Counted from the stretch's first letter, positions 23,483 through 35,970 are shown. The stretch is 64,000 nucleotides of DNA from Daucus carota subsp. sativus (GCF_001625215.2 NC_030384.2:46674390-46738389), one strand, 5' to 3'. The notes: generated from the letters alone by a model not told the origin. Program-made: numbers and translations.

Positions 23483-24518
23483 GAACAATGATCAGAGAGA
23501 TTATTTGGAGTATCTAGCAGTTCAGTCACTTCTGCAAATCCCCCTATCTGGCGCAACTTCGACGCAAAAAACATAAACTCCAGCATATAAGGGCCCTTGC
23601 TCACCAAATCACATGCTACCTTGAGTGGAGAGAACGCAATAACAGACATTATAATGAAAATTATTCTCTTCCTATAAGTCTAGCTATGGAAGTTAAACAT
23701 CTTCTCAAATGTCGCCTCCTATCTTCTGAATGGTTCTCCAAAGAATGCTTGCTCCAGGCCCCCTTGCTGCTTGGACTGCTAACAAATTTCCCTCTTGTTA
23801 TTTGTTTTATTCCTAGTCTGTCTCTGTTTCTCCCTCAACAGTGCGAATTTGGAAGTTAGTATATTTTCAAGAATGTTAACTCGAACAATATTTTTTAAAC
23901 TCCTTCTTTATTTTTATATTTTATAATAAATGAACTAGAAAAGAGGGAGAGGGGTGGATGAGCAGGAGAGGATAAAAATTTTATTAATAAAAATAAGTTA
24001 AAAATCACATGGAGGTTTTTTTTTTTTTTGCCAGACGTGAAGAAACTCTTAAATTTATAAAAGAATCTCAAAGAGCTCTTTGAGCTCGTATCTCGAGTCA
24101 CTGCAGTTCTTCTTAATGTTAATGCTGTTTACCATACTACTTCAAGTCTTCAACTCATGTTCAACCGAAGTTGAAATGATAAGAAGAGTTGCAGTGTGTC
24201 GAAGTTTACTTTTGGTCTCCAATGATTTTTTTTTTTTGCTTGTTTCTGCCCTCTTGAAAAAGAAAATATTAGCAAATTGCTAGATTTGATTTATGCGATT
24301 TTTTACATTATAAATTATAAATTCAAAATAAACTAAAAAAGTTGGAGAATATAATAATAATACTTAATAAATATGAAACAGAACATAATAATACTCACCA
24401 CTAAGTTATTGATATTTTCAAGATGCGATATTGTTGAAGTTGAAGACCTGATAGTTAAATTAAACATAATTTTCGTTTTTATTCCAATTTTCGAAAATAT
24501 TAATCAGATACAAATTTA

Positions 24519-24738
24519 GGTCTATAAATAGCTTTCTAAAGAGTACGGATACACAAGATAAAGCCAAAGGCTCTGTGATTCTGCAAAATCTTTCTTCACC
24601 TGCCAATTTCTAACAATCTATCTTTCTTCTTTTCAAATGGAAGACCCCATTTTATTCAATCTTGTTACTCATATCATGCTTTTGTTTTGGCTCCGTCAAT
24701 GGCTTTTTCACCAGCCGAAGATCACATCGTTGCTTCAG
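24519..24738 (+). other. Possible 5' end of a short unknown transcript
   Basis: A TATAAATAGC sequence at about 24522 is followed some 115 bp later by an ATG (24637) opening a short hydrophobic frame of 34 codons, which ends in CAG before GTAACC, a good splice donor. I cannot find a matching next exon, and the frame has no known domain. The F-box exon at 34.2 kb does not match in phase. It may be a non-coding RNA, the first exon of a decayed gene, or chance. Confidence 0.25.
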
Positions 24739-24856
24739 GTAACCCTAAAACTTGTATCTGTACACACACACACATATGCTCTGCTAAGCTTGCATAACCC
24801 TTTTTTATTGTTTATTTTAATCTGGGTAGTTAAAGATGTGATGTAAAAACAATTTT

Positions 24857-24872
24857 GGGGGGGGGGGGGGGG
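24857..24872 (+). repeat. Poly-G run (16 G)
   Basis: An uninterrupted run of 16 G in otherwise AT-rich DNA. Confidence 0.95.
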
Positions 24873-26089
24873 CTGTGGCAAAATTTAGGTTAGATATTGG
24901 TAAAAGTTCTTTTAAATCATTAGGATGTCGAGTAAAAATGGATGGATAACGTACAACCCTTGTTATTGATATGAAAAAATCTATGGGAGTGGAAGCGAAC
25001 CAAAGTGTGGAGTGTATGGACTATGGAAGAAAGGGGGAATTTGGTAATATTAAGCAGGAATTTGGGGGAATATAGTACTAGGAGTAGAGGCATCATATTA
25101 AAGAAACCTAGAGTATCTGGTTGGACCTATGCTCTTTTAAGAGTCCGATATGGCTGGTGCTTGATGTTACCTTCTCCCTTTAAAATTAAGTGTCCAACGG
25201 CCAACACCCATATCCATTGCTTATGTAAGACATAATTACATTAAACAAAAGAATATTAAAAGCAATTCAGTGGAAAAATATTGAAGCTAATGTTTGCCAA
25301 CTTGCTGTTAAACCTAAACTTTTAAGAATAATTTTCCTACACGAGAATCTTATTCAGTTTGCTTACTTAATATGGCTTTGTCATGAACGCATTCACTTTT
25401 GACGCATCAAAACGGAAGTATTGCTGCTATCCCTTTCGTTATTGTGGTTATTATCTTTTCTGAAAAAAACCATTACAAAGGTTTCATAATGTCAAAACCA
25501 AACCAGACCAGTTACATGGATTGGTTTAGTTTGAACCATGGTTTGCGGTTTGAACTTTGTAAGTGTTAAATTTTCTCCTCAGTGCTAATTTTTCTCCTTG
25601 AAATATTTACCAGGCAACTAAAATTTGAATAATTGAAACATAAAACTTTGTGCATCATGTCAGTATCAGATATTGTATATTTATTGTCAAAGAATCTCTA
25701 AATGTCTAGCTTGTATATTAAATTCTCGTTGCATTCATATATTATAATTTGAGTCAAATATGAAGTAAATTTAATAATCAAAATATATAATACAATAACA
25801 GTTAGCTCAATGGTTAATGTATGCAGTAATTCAGTTCCTTCCTATATTGAGTATATACATATAATCCCTCCGTTTTTAAAACAGAGGAATTAACTTTTGA
25901 ATTGCCCGAGCTGTTGAAACTGAATAGAAGAGGAGTTTAACAAGCTAAAAACGATTTTAGTTTAAGTCTCTTAAACTCCAACGTGATTTGTCTAATTTCA
26001 GTTGAAAGTAATCTTCAAACCAAATTATTTCATTTATACACAGGGGCCACCGTGATGAGACCCTCCATCATAATAAGAACTAAGACCCA

Positions 26090-26480
26090 TAACCAAGTCA
26101 CCAAAGATTACCACCACCATTTGTACACATATACCTATAAAATTATATACAACACCCCTACCATCACCACTCCTTGCACCACCACCCTTCGTCCACCGCG
26201 GCACCACCACCACTCCACATCCGCATTCCACCACTGCCTTAACTGCTACTACCACCAAATATCGCTGCCACTAAAGTTGTCGCCACCACAGCCATCAATG
26301 TCATCATTACCAATTGTCACATCCAACATTACCTAAATCACGAAAATTTGACAAAATCACCATAGTTCAACACAAATCACTAAAAAAGGTCGCACATACC
26401 ATATCTACTACAACACCACCGCATAACTATCATCTCTGCCATAACCATTATTCCCACATCTCAACCACCACCAAAATGGC
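26090..26480. repeat. CCA/CAC-rich low-complexity tract
   Basis: Strongly strand-biased DNA with dense CCA, CAC and ATC triplets. It gives His/Thr/Pro-rich or Val/Gly-rich chance frames on both strands. No gene. Confidence 0.7.
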
Positions 26481-26700
26481 CATGAGTTATAATATACATT
26501 TCTTCAATTTAACTGTTTATATTGATTTTTTAATACTGATAATGTTCTATAAAAGACCTTTCTGAACTGATTATATATGATATCTATGATCATTATCTTT
26601 ATGTCCATAATTTATGATCTAATGCAGCTACAAATCCTTATTATGTACTATTAAACATATTATTCTAGATGCCTACTCTTTTACTATTGTAACCTAGAGC

Positions 26701-27033
26701 CCATTTAGGTAAGTTTAAAATTGTGACTTATGACTTAACGTGACTTGATGTGATACGCTGGGAGTTAAAATGTTTGTTTGGGTAATTTTGACTTATTAAT
26801 GATTTATGGGTTATTAAAAATGTAATAATGAAAATATAAGTGATTCATGACTCATGAGTAACTTTTGTAAAAACAGTTTAAAAAATTAAGTCACTGTAAA
26901 AAGTACATCAAACTAACTTCTGGCTTTAAGTCAGTTTCTGGCTTATTAGACAAACGTACATTATTCATCTTAAAGTCAGAAACAACTTTAAGTCCCTGAC
27001 TTAAAGCCCACACAAACAAGCTCCTAACTTAAA
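26701..27033. mobile_element. MITE candidate with GAGC termini
   Basis: The left end GAGCCCATTTAGGTAAG and the reverse complement of the right end, GAGCTTGTTTGTGTGGG, are imperfect inverted termini. CTA occurs on both sides. The interior is rich in GACTTA/TAAGTC, typical of plant MITEs. Boundaries and superfamily are uncertain. Confidence 0.45.
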
Positions 27034-27186
27034 AGACCAGCAAATCCATACTTTTTATACTTTAACCTTGCCTAAATTAATGACCAATCAACCAACCAGC
27101 ATTTAGAATTTTATTTTATTAAGCGAATTTTGTAATTATATTAACCTCTTCGAGAATACAAGAATACCACACCACGTGAGTCATAT

Positions 27187-27478
27187 TGTTAAGTGACCAA
27201 TTCTCCTAAAACCTCAAGGTGTTAGGAGGATGGCTTACCAGGATCATATTGTATTCTAACATTCCCCCTCACTCGAAAGCCCATTTATGGGTCGAGAGTG
27301 GATCACGGGCGCCCATCTTTGGGGCATAAACTTGCCTTCGCGTCCTTAATAAATTATGAGAATATTGGGGGTCACAAGGAGTCAAACTCGAATCTCCCGT
27401 GAACCTGGCTATGGTACCATGTTAAGTGACCAATTCTCCTAAAACCGGTGTTGGGAGAATTGGTCACTTAACATGGTA
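27187..27478. repeat. Direct repeat plus perfect hairpin, retroelement-edge-like
   Basis: TTAAGTGACCAATTCTCCTA occurs near 27188 and again at about 27422. The second copy is the left arm (27415-27439) of a perfect 25-bp inverted repeat whose right arm is 27454-27478, with a 14-nt loop. ACTTAACATGGTA in the right arm resembles an LTR end followed by the start of a TGGTATCAGAGC primer site, so this is probably shuffled LTR debris. Confidence 0.6.
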
Positions 27479-29212
27479 TGTTTCTCTTAGATATCTTTTA
27501 ATTTTATTGTAATTTCTTTTTCATACTTATATTATCGTCTAAACATTGTAACCGTTTTTAAATTGCTATGTATAATGTATTATATGTAGTTTTGTTAACA
27601 TGAAATATTTAATAATTTAAAATTTGTTTTAGTTCTAGTTATTGTTTTTAATGTTTTAATAAATATAATGATTTATTTGCGTTGTGTATTAGGTGAGAAT
27701 CAAACTTTAACCCATAAATGAAATTTTATTGTGGAGGGTTCAAGATCCCGTATGACCAACCAATTTTTTAGCTAAAAACCATCAAATGTAATTGTATTCG
27801 CAGTTTTTTTTTTATTATAATATTTTATTTTACAACAACTTGAGGCCGAATTGGGAATTTATAAATCTATGGAGCATTATTTTCATAAGGCATACTAATT
27901 TAAGTTTACCTTTGTCTTAAGATCGTCAAACCACTCAACTACCAAATTGGTCCCCTTTTCAGTTAAGGAGTCTTAATTAAAACGGTTTTATTTTGTCTAA
28001 AAACAAATTTTGACCATTTTGATTTGGATATCTATTCATATGTTATACTTGTACATAATATGTTATTCATAATATTTTATTTGTATAAATTTTAAAGTTT
28101 AAATTTGTATACAAAACAAAACTTATGAAAATGGGATGGAGTCTCGGAGGGGGTTTATGTCATAAAAGTTAAAATATTATCACCGTAAAATAGTATGATA
28201 AACCATATATTCGGTAAAATGATGTAATGTTAATATCTTTGATTTATGTGGTTGTGATACAGATTTAAAATCTGAATGTATATGATATCATTATATAGAT
28301 TTAAATTTAAATTATATTTTGGATTTTGTATAAAAAGTAGTAGTTATCTCTCAAACATTTATTAAAAAAGAGCACCAATGACATTACACGTGGAATTACG
28401 CGTGGAAGTAGTGAAGTTGCATTATACAATAGCATCCCGAAGCTAGTTCCTCAATTTTATAAAAGATTTTGTACCAATTTCTCCGTATCCCTCTTTAAAA
28501 CAAAAAGGGCGATGGGGAGATTTCTATTTACTAATAGCTAAAAGATTGTGTTAGGTATTGGGTTTTATATATACAATATCAAGGCGGTGGACGAACAACA
28601 AAAAAGGGGGCGGTGGACGAAAACAATAAGGGCCAAGTTAAAGCGCAAGCATTGTGACAAATCGATAAAGCAAAATTGAGAAATATGGAGATTGAACAGG
28701 AAACCAAGGAAGGAGGAGAGAGTTCTAAGGAGGAAGGTATTTTTCAAAAATCTAGTACCATATCATGTCATTTTTGTTATATTAATCGATAAGCTTCTAT
28801 CCATGTTTGTTAATTAGTAATGAATTGGATTTATGTTCTTTATTTGGATCGAAGATCTTAATTTGATATTAGTACTTTTAGTAATATTGGCAAATTGTTT
28901 AAGATGTATGAGATCTGGTCACTAAGAGATTATTCAATTGTTTATGTTGTATATCTTTGCTTGACATATGTGTGTGTTCGTTTGCAGAGATCAAAAATCG
29001 AACTCATGGAAACTTGTTTTTCATATTGTTTTTACTGTAGAAATTAGACAATGATTGTTTCATGTGTGTGCCATGTATGCTTAAAAATATTGGCGTTTAG
29101 ATGTCTTAGCATAATAAATTAAAGGATATATGTATTTTGAAGAAGAATTGGTTGGTAAGTTGTACACACCTTTAACCTTTACTCCATTGTGAAAATGAGA
29201 TTATTTCCTTAA

Positions 29213-29693
29213 GTGCGACAACCTAGGTCAAATCTTGAGCCTTTCTGGAATTCAAGTCAATCCCGATTTCGAATCTGAAATAAGTATAGGTAAATTGGCC
29301 TAAATGCAACAACTTGGGTAATCTATAAGCCTCAAAATTTCATATTTTTGGTGTATTTAGTAGTATTACTTGTGTTTATATATTGAATTAAGGTCTCCAC
29401 TCTGCTTGATCAGGACTAGGAATGGGGTGTTATAAACTCTCACACTTAAATTATTGACGTTCTCGCCAATCCTGAACGGGTAGGCCATGGGTTCACATCA
29501 TTGCTCTCTAACCACTGTGGGATAATACTGAGCCTTTGTGTCACATTTGGACCTCGGCCATTGTGGTATTATACCACCAATATTCGTGTCCCCACCTCCG
29601 ACAATTTGATTCATCAAGCTTCGAGAGTCGGGTCTAATACCGTATATCACAATCCTGCGTGACAACTTAAGTCAAATCTCTAGCCTTTCTGAT

Positions 29694-29724
<31 letters not shown>

Positions 29725-29905
29725 TCTGTTTCAAGTCCCAACTCTAAAACCGAAATAAGCCCAAGTAAACTAACTCAAATGCAACAACTTGCAGAATCAA
29801 CAAGCCCGCCACATGCCCCAAAAGATAATGAGTTGTTAGTATACTTAGTAGTATTACTTGTGTTTATATACTGAATAGATTATTCCACTCTACTGGGACT
29901 GAGAT
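29213..29905 (+). repeat. Diverged direct repeat of about 210 bp (29213-29425 and 29661-29905)
   Basis: Both copies share, in order, GACAACYTARGTCAAATC, AGCCTTTCTG, AAATGCAACAACTTG, and AGTAGTATTACTTGTGTTTA. Between them lies unrelated sequence of about 235 bp. The second copy carries a T-run and a 21-G run that the first lacks. It could be diverged LTRs of a small element or a segmental duplication. Confidence 0.6.
29704..29724 (+). repeat. Poly-G run (21 G)
   Basis: An uninterrupted run of 21 G directly after a T/TTTT tract, inside the second copy of the direct repeat. Confidence 0.95.
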
Positions 29906-32900
29906 GTTGCACAAAGACCCTTGGCTTGAAATTTATGATGGTATAATATATGAAGTAGATGTGCACTATCTTATAAATCACATAAACAAATTATATATTA
30001 ATTTGACCATATACAAGTAATATTAACAAAATTAAAATTTTGGATTGAAACAATAACCTTATATTTAACTATATGTTTATATCATGTGATTATTTATATA
30101 CATGTTTATAACATGTGATAATTTATATGTCTTGTATAATTTTGGTAGTTTTATTGTCTTAATATATATTGTTACAATATTTCTTGTTTATATATTGTCA
30201 ATTCATTGTACTAAAATGTTTTTATGTCAAATGTATATTATTTATCCTATTTTGCCATCATCAATGTTGTCTTTGTTTAGTTCTTGGTTCGTTCATTTTG
30301 TTTTCTTATTTCTTTGAACTTTTATTCATTTTATTGCATTAAGTTGGTTTTGTTGCCCTTTTCTTTTTGCAATGTAAAATCATTTTTCGCCAATCTACAT
30401 CAATGTAGATCATGTGAAATAAATTAATGGCAATTTTACTACACAATTCTAAAATAAGAGATTTTTAGACATTTTATCTTTTATGTGGTAATCAACTAAA
30501 TTAAGCCTGTATAGTGCTGATTGCAAATAGTATGAATTAAACCATATTTTGACTTGCTTCCTGGAAGTGGCTCAATAAAACTAGTGTGAGAGCAAAATAA
30601 TAAATATGGTCCTGGACCACTGAGCTATCACAGTGTTACCATCCCACTTTGTAATTTTTTGATATATAATCATATATGTCTTGTTCACTTTTTGTACTTG
30701 AAATTTTTATATCTAGTTCATTACCACTCTTACAATATATATTTAAGGAGCACTAGCATTAATGTGTTATTTACGTCCAAAATTATTTAGATTATAATTT
30801 GCTTTTACGATATATGTATATAATACAATGAATTTTATATTTTATAAAGTTCACTTCGTGTATGTAAATTTGAGGTGTCATACCACTTTCAATTAAGTAT
30901 CAGTTAAAATACCAACCTTTGCGCTTCGTTCCACTTTGACAACTTCCATCAGAAAGAGCGAACGTCGTAAAGGACAATATTAACTGAAGTCAGTTACCAA
31001 TCAGAAAACAAATTAATACATAAATTTTGGCTCTAGTAATTATATAATGTCGCATGTCGGTCCCCCCAAACCGATTCTTGCAAACCCTAATTTTTGTTTT
31101 GTCTGCAAATTAAGGTTGCTCATGGCTATTATATACATTTGTAATCATATGCTAATTTAGTCTTAATGTTTTCTATTTTCTTTCTTGACATGACAAATTA
31201 CAATTTACAACTGAAACCATATTACATCAAATGAAAGTCTAAAGTCATCACCAGTAATCAATATCTATCAATTATCACTATGAAATCTAAAAATTGCACA
31301 ACTTCATTTTCTTGGTGTTCATCACATCGATATCCAATATAAATCCAAGAGGAATAGATGTGTTGATTACACACACACATATAAATATGTATAGAGAGAA
31401 ATCAAATGATAAAGTGAGAGTGAGAAAGCAAATGAAAAGAAAATATGAATGTGAAGTGGGTTTGCGGAGTTTACATATGAGGACCAAAACTGGATATGGA
31501 TTTCGCAAGATAACAAGTTTCACACATATCACAGCAAGTTTTCATATTATACTTATATATAACACAAATGTATGCATTCTTAGAAAGTATCATGTACATA
31601 CATTTTTGTATAAGCATATGAACATGAAAGAGTACGGGAAGAAAATGAAATTTAGAAAAAGTATGAATATAATTTATATCTTTAATGATAACACTCGTAA
31701 AAGGCTTTTTTATTCCTGGTGTAAAAAATATTTACAAACAACATTAGTTATATTATGATAATGCACATAATGTAACAAAAATAAAATTTAAGTATAACAA
31801 GTTATTTCTTCAAGTGAAGTGCTGTAATCGGTCTAACACTCTGAGTGCATGTATATGAAGTGCTCTTTACTCTGTTTTATATATTACAACTTCAAATTAC
31901 CCAGGTTTTAGTTGTATTGTAATAACTAATTATTACAATATTTAAAGTTTATATGGTAATAAATTAAGATAACAGTAAATAATATACAACTTATATTCAA
32001 ATTATAATCATGGATATCATGAAGATGACTATTCGACTGAAGGTACTCAGGCACTGAGTTCCTAGAAGCTCGACTTGGCACCATAATAACCATGATGATG
32101 GTGTACCATCGCCAATGCAATCAATGACAAAACACAAGGAGGTGGAGATGAATTGATATGATATTTGCTTGATTTTCATTTTTATGTTTTATTTGGTTTG
32201 ACATGGTTGATATTTGGATGCTATTATGTAGTAATCATGCTTAATTTGAACTTATTATTCTATTACTTCTTATTAAAATTATTAAATTGATGTGTTAAAA
32301 TAAATTTATATTATATAATAGTAAATATATGTATTATAAAAGACTTGTCGACTTTATACGACTATTTGGGCAGTCAACTAGTCTTCTTGAAGGTACTCAG
32401 GCATCGATCCTCGACTTGGAGCCATAATAACTATGATTATAATTATATAAAATTAAATTTCATATTAAAAATAAAATATGTAGGACCTATCGAAAGTCAA
32501 AAGGGAGAATCGGGCTTTGCATTGTACTCTGTAGGAACATGTGACTCTTTTTACTAAGACTGCAATTTGGTGATATGGCATGTAGTGGGACCAATATACG
32601 TGAGAAGTGGAGATTGCATTGTGGATGTGTTTAGGAACATTCATTTATCGAATTACCTGAATAATTTACTTCTATCCCCATCTGTTCATATAATGCTTCC
32701 TCTAAGCATAGGTCATAAGTTAGAAAAACAACATTATTTTTGGAAATGAAGAAAATTGATCCTTGTAAGAACTCTTTATCTCTGCATCCATTAGAGAAGT
32801 AGCCAACCGTCCAACTCAGCAACTTTTTCTTTCGTAAATTCCTACCCAGTGCCTCTGTCAAAAGTGGAAACTATTAAGTGTATCCTTGGACTAATCCAAA

Positions 32901-34211
32901 ATAAGTTCTTGCAAAACATACAAGGGACTGAAAAAGTTTAAGTATTATATCCCATCTCATGACTCATAATAAATCCTATAAAACAAACACGGTAATAATG
33001 TTAGGGCTCCTTAACTACCTCTTCAGTTGTAAAACTCACTTTTTTTTTCTCTACAACCTGATGCCAGTATCAGCGTTTAAGGCCTACTTTAGTAAGGTGT
33101 TTATTTACCTTGAGCCTTTTTGAACTCCTTCGTGAAAGTTTGTTGATCCTTAATATGCAAAGTGAAGGCTCTTATTTTTTCAGGGTTTGAATCTGAAGTT
33201 ATATCTCCTCTTTTGAGAACAGGACACTCTAATAAACACAAAATCCTTTAAAAATCATGAGTAAATGATAAGCCTCCACTTATATGTAGTTATAGTTATC
33301 ACAAAGACCATTTCCCAGTTTTAGCTCCTCTTCATCCTTGATGTGCATTGATCTGTGTTTCATTACTGTAAATAAGGATAAGAATGCTTTCACCGTCCCT
33401 TTTTGCATCCATAGATCTGTATAGTTCTGTCTCTGGCTTATTAATCCTGTGGAATCAGCGATCTACATGCCTAATGGCTTTGTTTCTCAAGGCCTTTGCT
33501 TGATCATTTTGTATTAGCTCCGCAAATTATCCCTCTATATATAAATGGATTCGACTATGTAACTAAACTCTAAACCCATCTGGGTTGTTCAAAGTTGATC
33601 AACACGAGTATATTATATAAGTTACATCTTGTTCTTTGGATGTTCTAGTATTGAAAGTTGAAAATTATCTCAGGGTAGTGGATCTTTGAAGCAGTTCCAT
33701 TAATGCTTTTAGGCATCTTTTTTGCATATACATATATTATTAGCATCATTTTGGCTAATAACCTTACCTGTGAATGGGAACTTAAAGTGGTAGTTAATGT
33801 ACATTTTTTTATATATAGCAGCCTTTTGCAACCCAGAACACAAATCTCAATCCTGATTTAACGGAAAGAAACAAGAAAGAATGCTGATTTGTTACAGCAG
33901 TTTATGGCTATATATATTTGGAGCTAAAGAAGGAATTTTGAAATTGCAATTTCCTGTTACTTAAAAAATTATGATGCTTGACATGTTGCCAATATATAGA
34001 AACATATTTTTTCCGTCTTTGTGTTTTGAGGTTGTAACTTTAAGGACTTCGGTTATATCAAAAAATTTGCTTTCAAGTTCTCCCCCTTTTCTAGGATTTC
34101 ATATGAATAACTTTGTCCATGAGAACTATTTGTTGCTTCACAGGAAGATTTTCTAGCTTGTTTTCTGGTTGAATAATATTTTAACCAATTTCCTACTGTA
34201 TTGTTGTCCCA

Positions 34212-35495
34212 GAAGTTGGCAAGTCTGATGCATTGACTACATCCTCCTCTAATTTGTTTAATATACCTGAAGATATGTTGAACAAGATCTTGTCGAAGAT
34301 GCCATTTATCAGCATCTTGAACTTCAGGGATGTGTGCCCTTCTTCGCGAACTGTTCTGAGATCTTTTATCTCGTCATCATCTTATAGTCAGGTTCATCTA
34401 GCACCGTGGATGTTGCTTCCTGGAAAATTAGAAGATAAAGAGAGTATCCGCTTCTGTACTTATGAAGATGAAATGGTGTTTAAGCGCACTAATGCACCCC
34501 CTGAATTTTATGATGATTTATGTTTGGGAACCTCTTACGGCTGGATGGTGATGTTGGATAAAGATATAGAACCTTATCTCTTCAACCTCTTTTCACTTAA
34601 AAAAATTAAACTGCCAAATATTGATACCTTCCTGAATATTGTGTGCGTTACTGGACCAATAATTGAGAATGGCAATTATATTTTCTACTATGAAGGTCGT
34701 CGTACACACCTTAAGAAAATTAGGTCTGTGCATCAATTGTGGCATGAATTTATGTATAAAGCTGTAGTTTCAGCTAAGCCTTCTCACAACAATGGGGACT
34801 TCTATGTGTTGGTGATAATTGAACGCGGCAACTCTGGAACAGCACAACTTGCCTTTTGCTATGCCGGTGATGATGAATGGATGCAGCTAGGTGGCTATAA
34901 TGAATCCTATTGTGATGTTGTATGCCATGACAATATGTTCTATGCTTTGAACTATCCAGACAAGGTTGAGATTTGGGATGTCCATAATTCTCATCCTACT
35001 AAAAGAACGAATATTGTGGCAGCCTTTCCTCAGAAAATTTTTGATACCAAGTCTTCTTTGAGAAATTTTAATACATTCCGCAATTACTTGGTGGAAGTGT
35101 CCACAGATCTGTTCCTTGTTGTGAGGTTTATTGGGGGGGTCCTCTATAACTGTGGATTATATGCACTGGAACTGAAGCATGAGACGCTTTTTTTCCAGGT
35201 GTATAAGCTTGACACTAGTAAAAAAAGGTGGGAGGAGGTAGAATCATTAGGGGATCTGGCATATTTTGTAGGTGCAAATCAATCGAAGTCTCTTTCGGTC
35301 CATGGGAATTCAGCATACAAAGCAAATTCAATTTACTTCACTGATGATTCTTGGGATATGATTTATTGGAATAAAAAGCATTTTGATGTCGGAGTCTATC
35401 ACATGGAAGATAAAAGTATCGAGAGAAAGATTCTGTTTACTTCGTACAGTGAACCACCGCCCTTTTGGATTGACCCTGAATCTTTAATAGATTAA
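34212..35495 (+). CDS. F-box protein with DUF295 (KIB1-4 beta-propeller) domain, 5' exon not identified
   Basis: Likely substrate-receptor subunit of an SCF E3 ubiquitin ligase. An F-box (about 10-50 residues into the frame opened at 34233; NIPEDMLNKILSKMPF) is followed by a long domain ending in the DUF295 signature: YKLDTSKKRWEEVESLGD, then NSIYFTDD, then PPPFWIDPESL just before the stop (35493-35495). The frame has no stop or shift over 1.28 kb. No ATG lies before the F-box in this frame; the frame is open back to 34185 only. A good acceptor (TTGTTGTCCCAG, ending at 34212) suggests an upstream exon I could not find. A TATATAAA sequence near 33537 may belong to its promoter. Otherwise it is a start-less pseudogene. 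Confidence 0.8.
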   Translation, partial: EVGKSDALTTSSSNLFNIPEDMLNKILSKMPFISILNFRDVCPSSRTVLRSFISSSSYSQVHLAPWMLLPGKLEDKESIRFCTYEDEMVFKRTNAPPEFYDDLCLGTSYGWMVMLDKDIEPYLFNLFSLKKIKLPNIDTFLNIVCVTGPIIENGNYIFYYEGRRTHLKKIRSVHQLWHEFMYKAVVSAKPSHNNGDFYVLVIIERGNSGTAQLAFCYAGDDEWMQLGGYNESYCDVVCHDNMFYALNYPDKVEIWDVHNSHPTKRTNIVAAFPQKIFDTKSSLRNFNTFRNYLVEVSTDLFLVVRFIGGVLYNCGLYALELKHETLFFQVYKLDTSKKRWEEVESLGDLAYFVGANQSKSLSVHGNSAYKANSIYFTDDSWDMIYWNKKHFDVGVYHMEDKSIERKILFTSYSEPPPFWIDPESLID

Positions 35496-35970
35496 TAATA
35501 CAGAGCAGGTATGACAACAGTATATCTCCATCCATGCATTTTCTAAGGATTTATGAGCCTAATTTCTTCTTTTTTCAATCTACTTTTATCTAGAAAGCAG
35601 TTGTTATCATCTATTTATTGTACTCCTGTCAAATTCCCGACACTGCAAAGTTTTCTTCTATTTCTCAACAATATACTATTTTATGAAGTTTATAAAATTA
35701 CTTTGTGAAATCTTATCTTTCTGTTCTGATGTTTCAAAATATTAGGATCTCCGCATAATATTAGTATATTCTGGAAAATCACGTTGTTTCCTGAATCTCT
35801 TAGAATATCAAAGCAAATAGTTACGTAAAGCAAATTACTTGATCTGTATTTAGAGCACATGTTACTTATCTCAGTATTGCTTTGAAAAATTAATAATCCT
35901 GGGATAACTACGTCATTTTCTTTAATATTAAGGAATTATAATCCATGAGTTTGTATTGCAATTCATTTCC

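Larger units (their letters stand above)
23483..34211. other. Gene-poor, repeat-rich interval
   Basis: About 10.7 kb without a convincing protein gene. It contains CCA/CAC-rich low-complexity DNA (about 26090-26480), a MITE candidate (26701-27033), a hairpin/direct-repeat structure (27187-27478), two long G runs and a diverged direct repeat (29213-29905). Two imperfect copies of a GAAGGTACTCAGGCA-containing segment lie near 32038 and 32389. Open frames here are short, with no recognisable domain. Confidence 0.6.

Noticed and set aside
25861-25890. ATCCCTCCGTTTTTAAAACAG as a Stowaway end
   Set aside because: Only one terminus is visible; no matching inverted end nearby.
26034-26565. His/Thr/Pro-rich open frames on both strands
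   Set aside because: They arise from a CCA/CAC low-complexity tract, have no domain, and are open on both strands for compositional reasons.
31294-31758. 154-codon plus-strand frame
   Set aside because: AT-driven, Lys/Ile/Tyr-rich, no domain, no promoter or splice context. It sits in the gene-poor interval.
34201-34235. TTG at 34233 as a start codon for the F-box protein
   Set aside because: Plant nuclear genes rarely start at TTG, and the splice-acceptor context just upstream makes a missing exon more likely.
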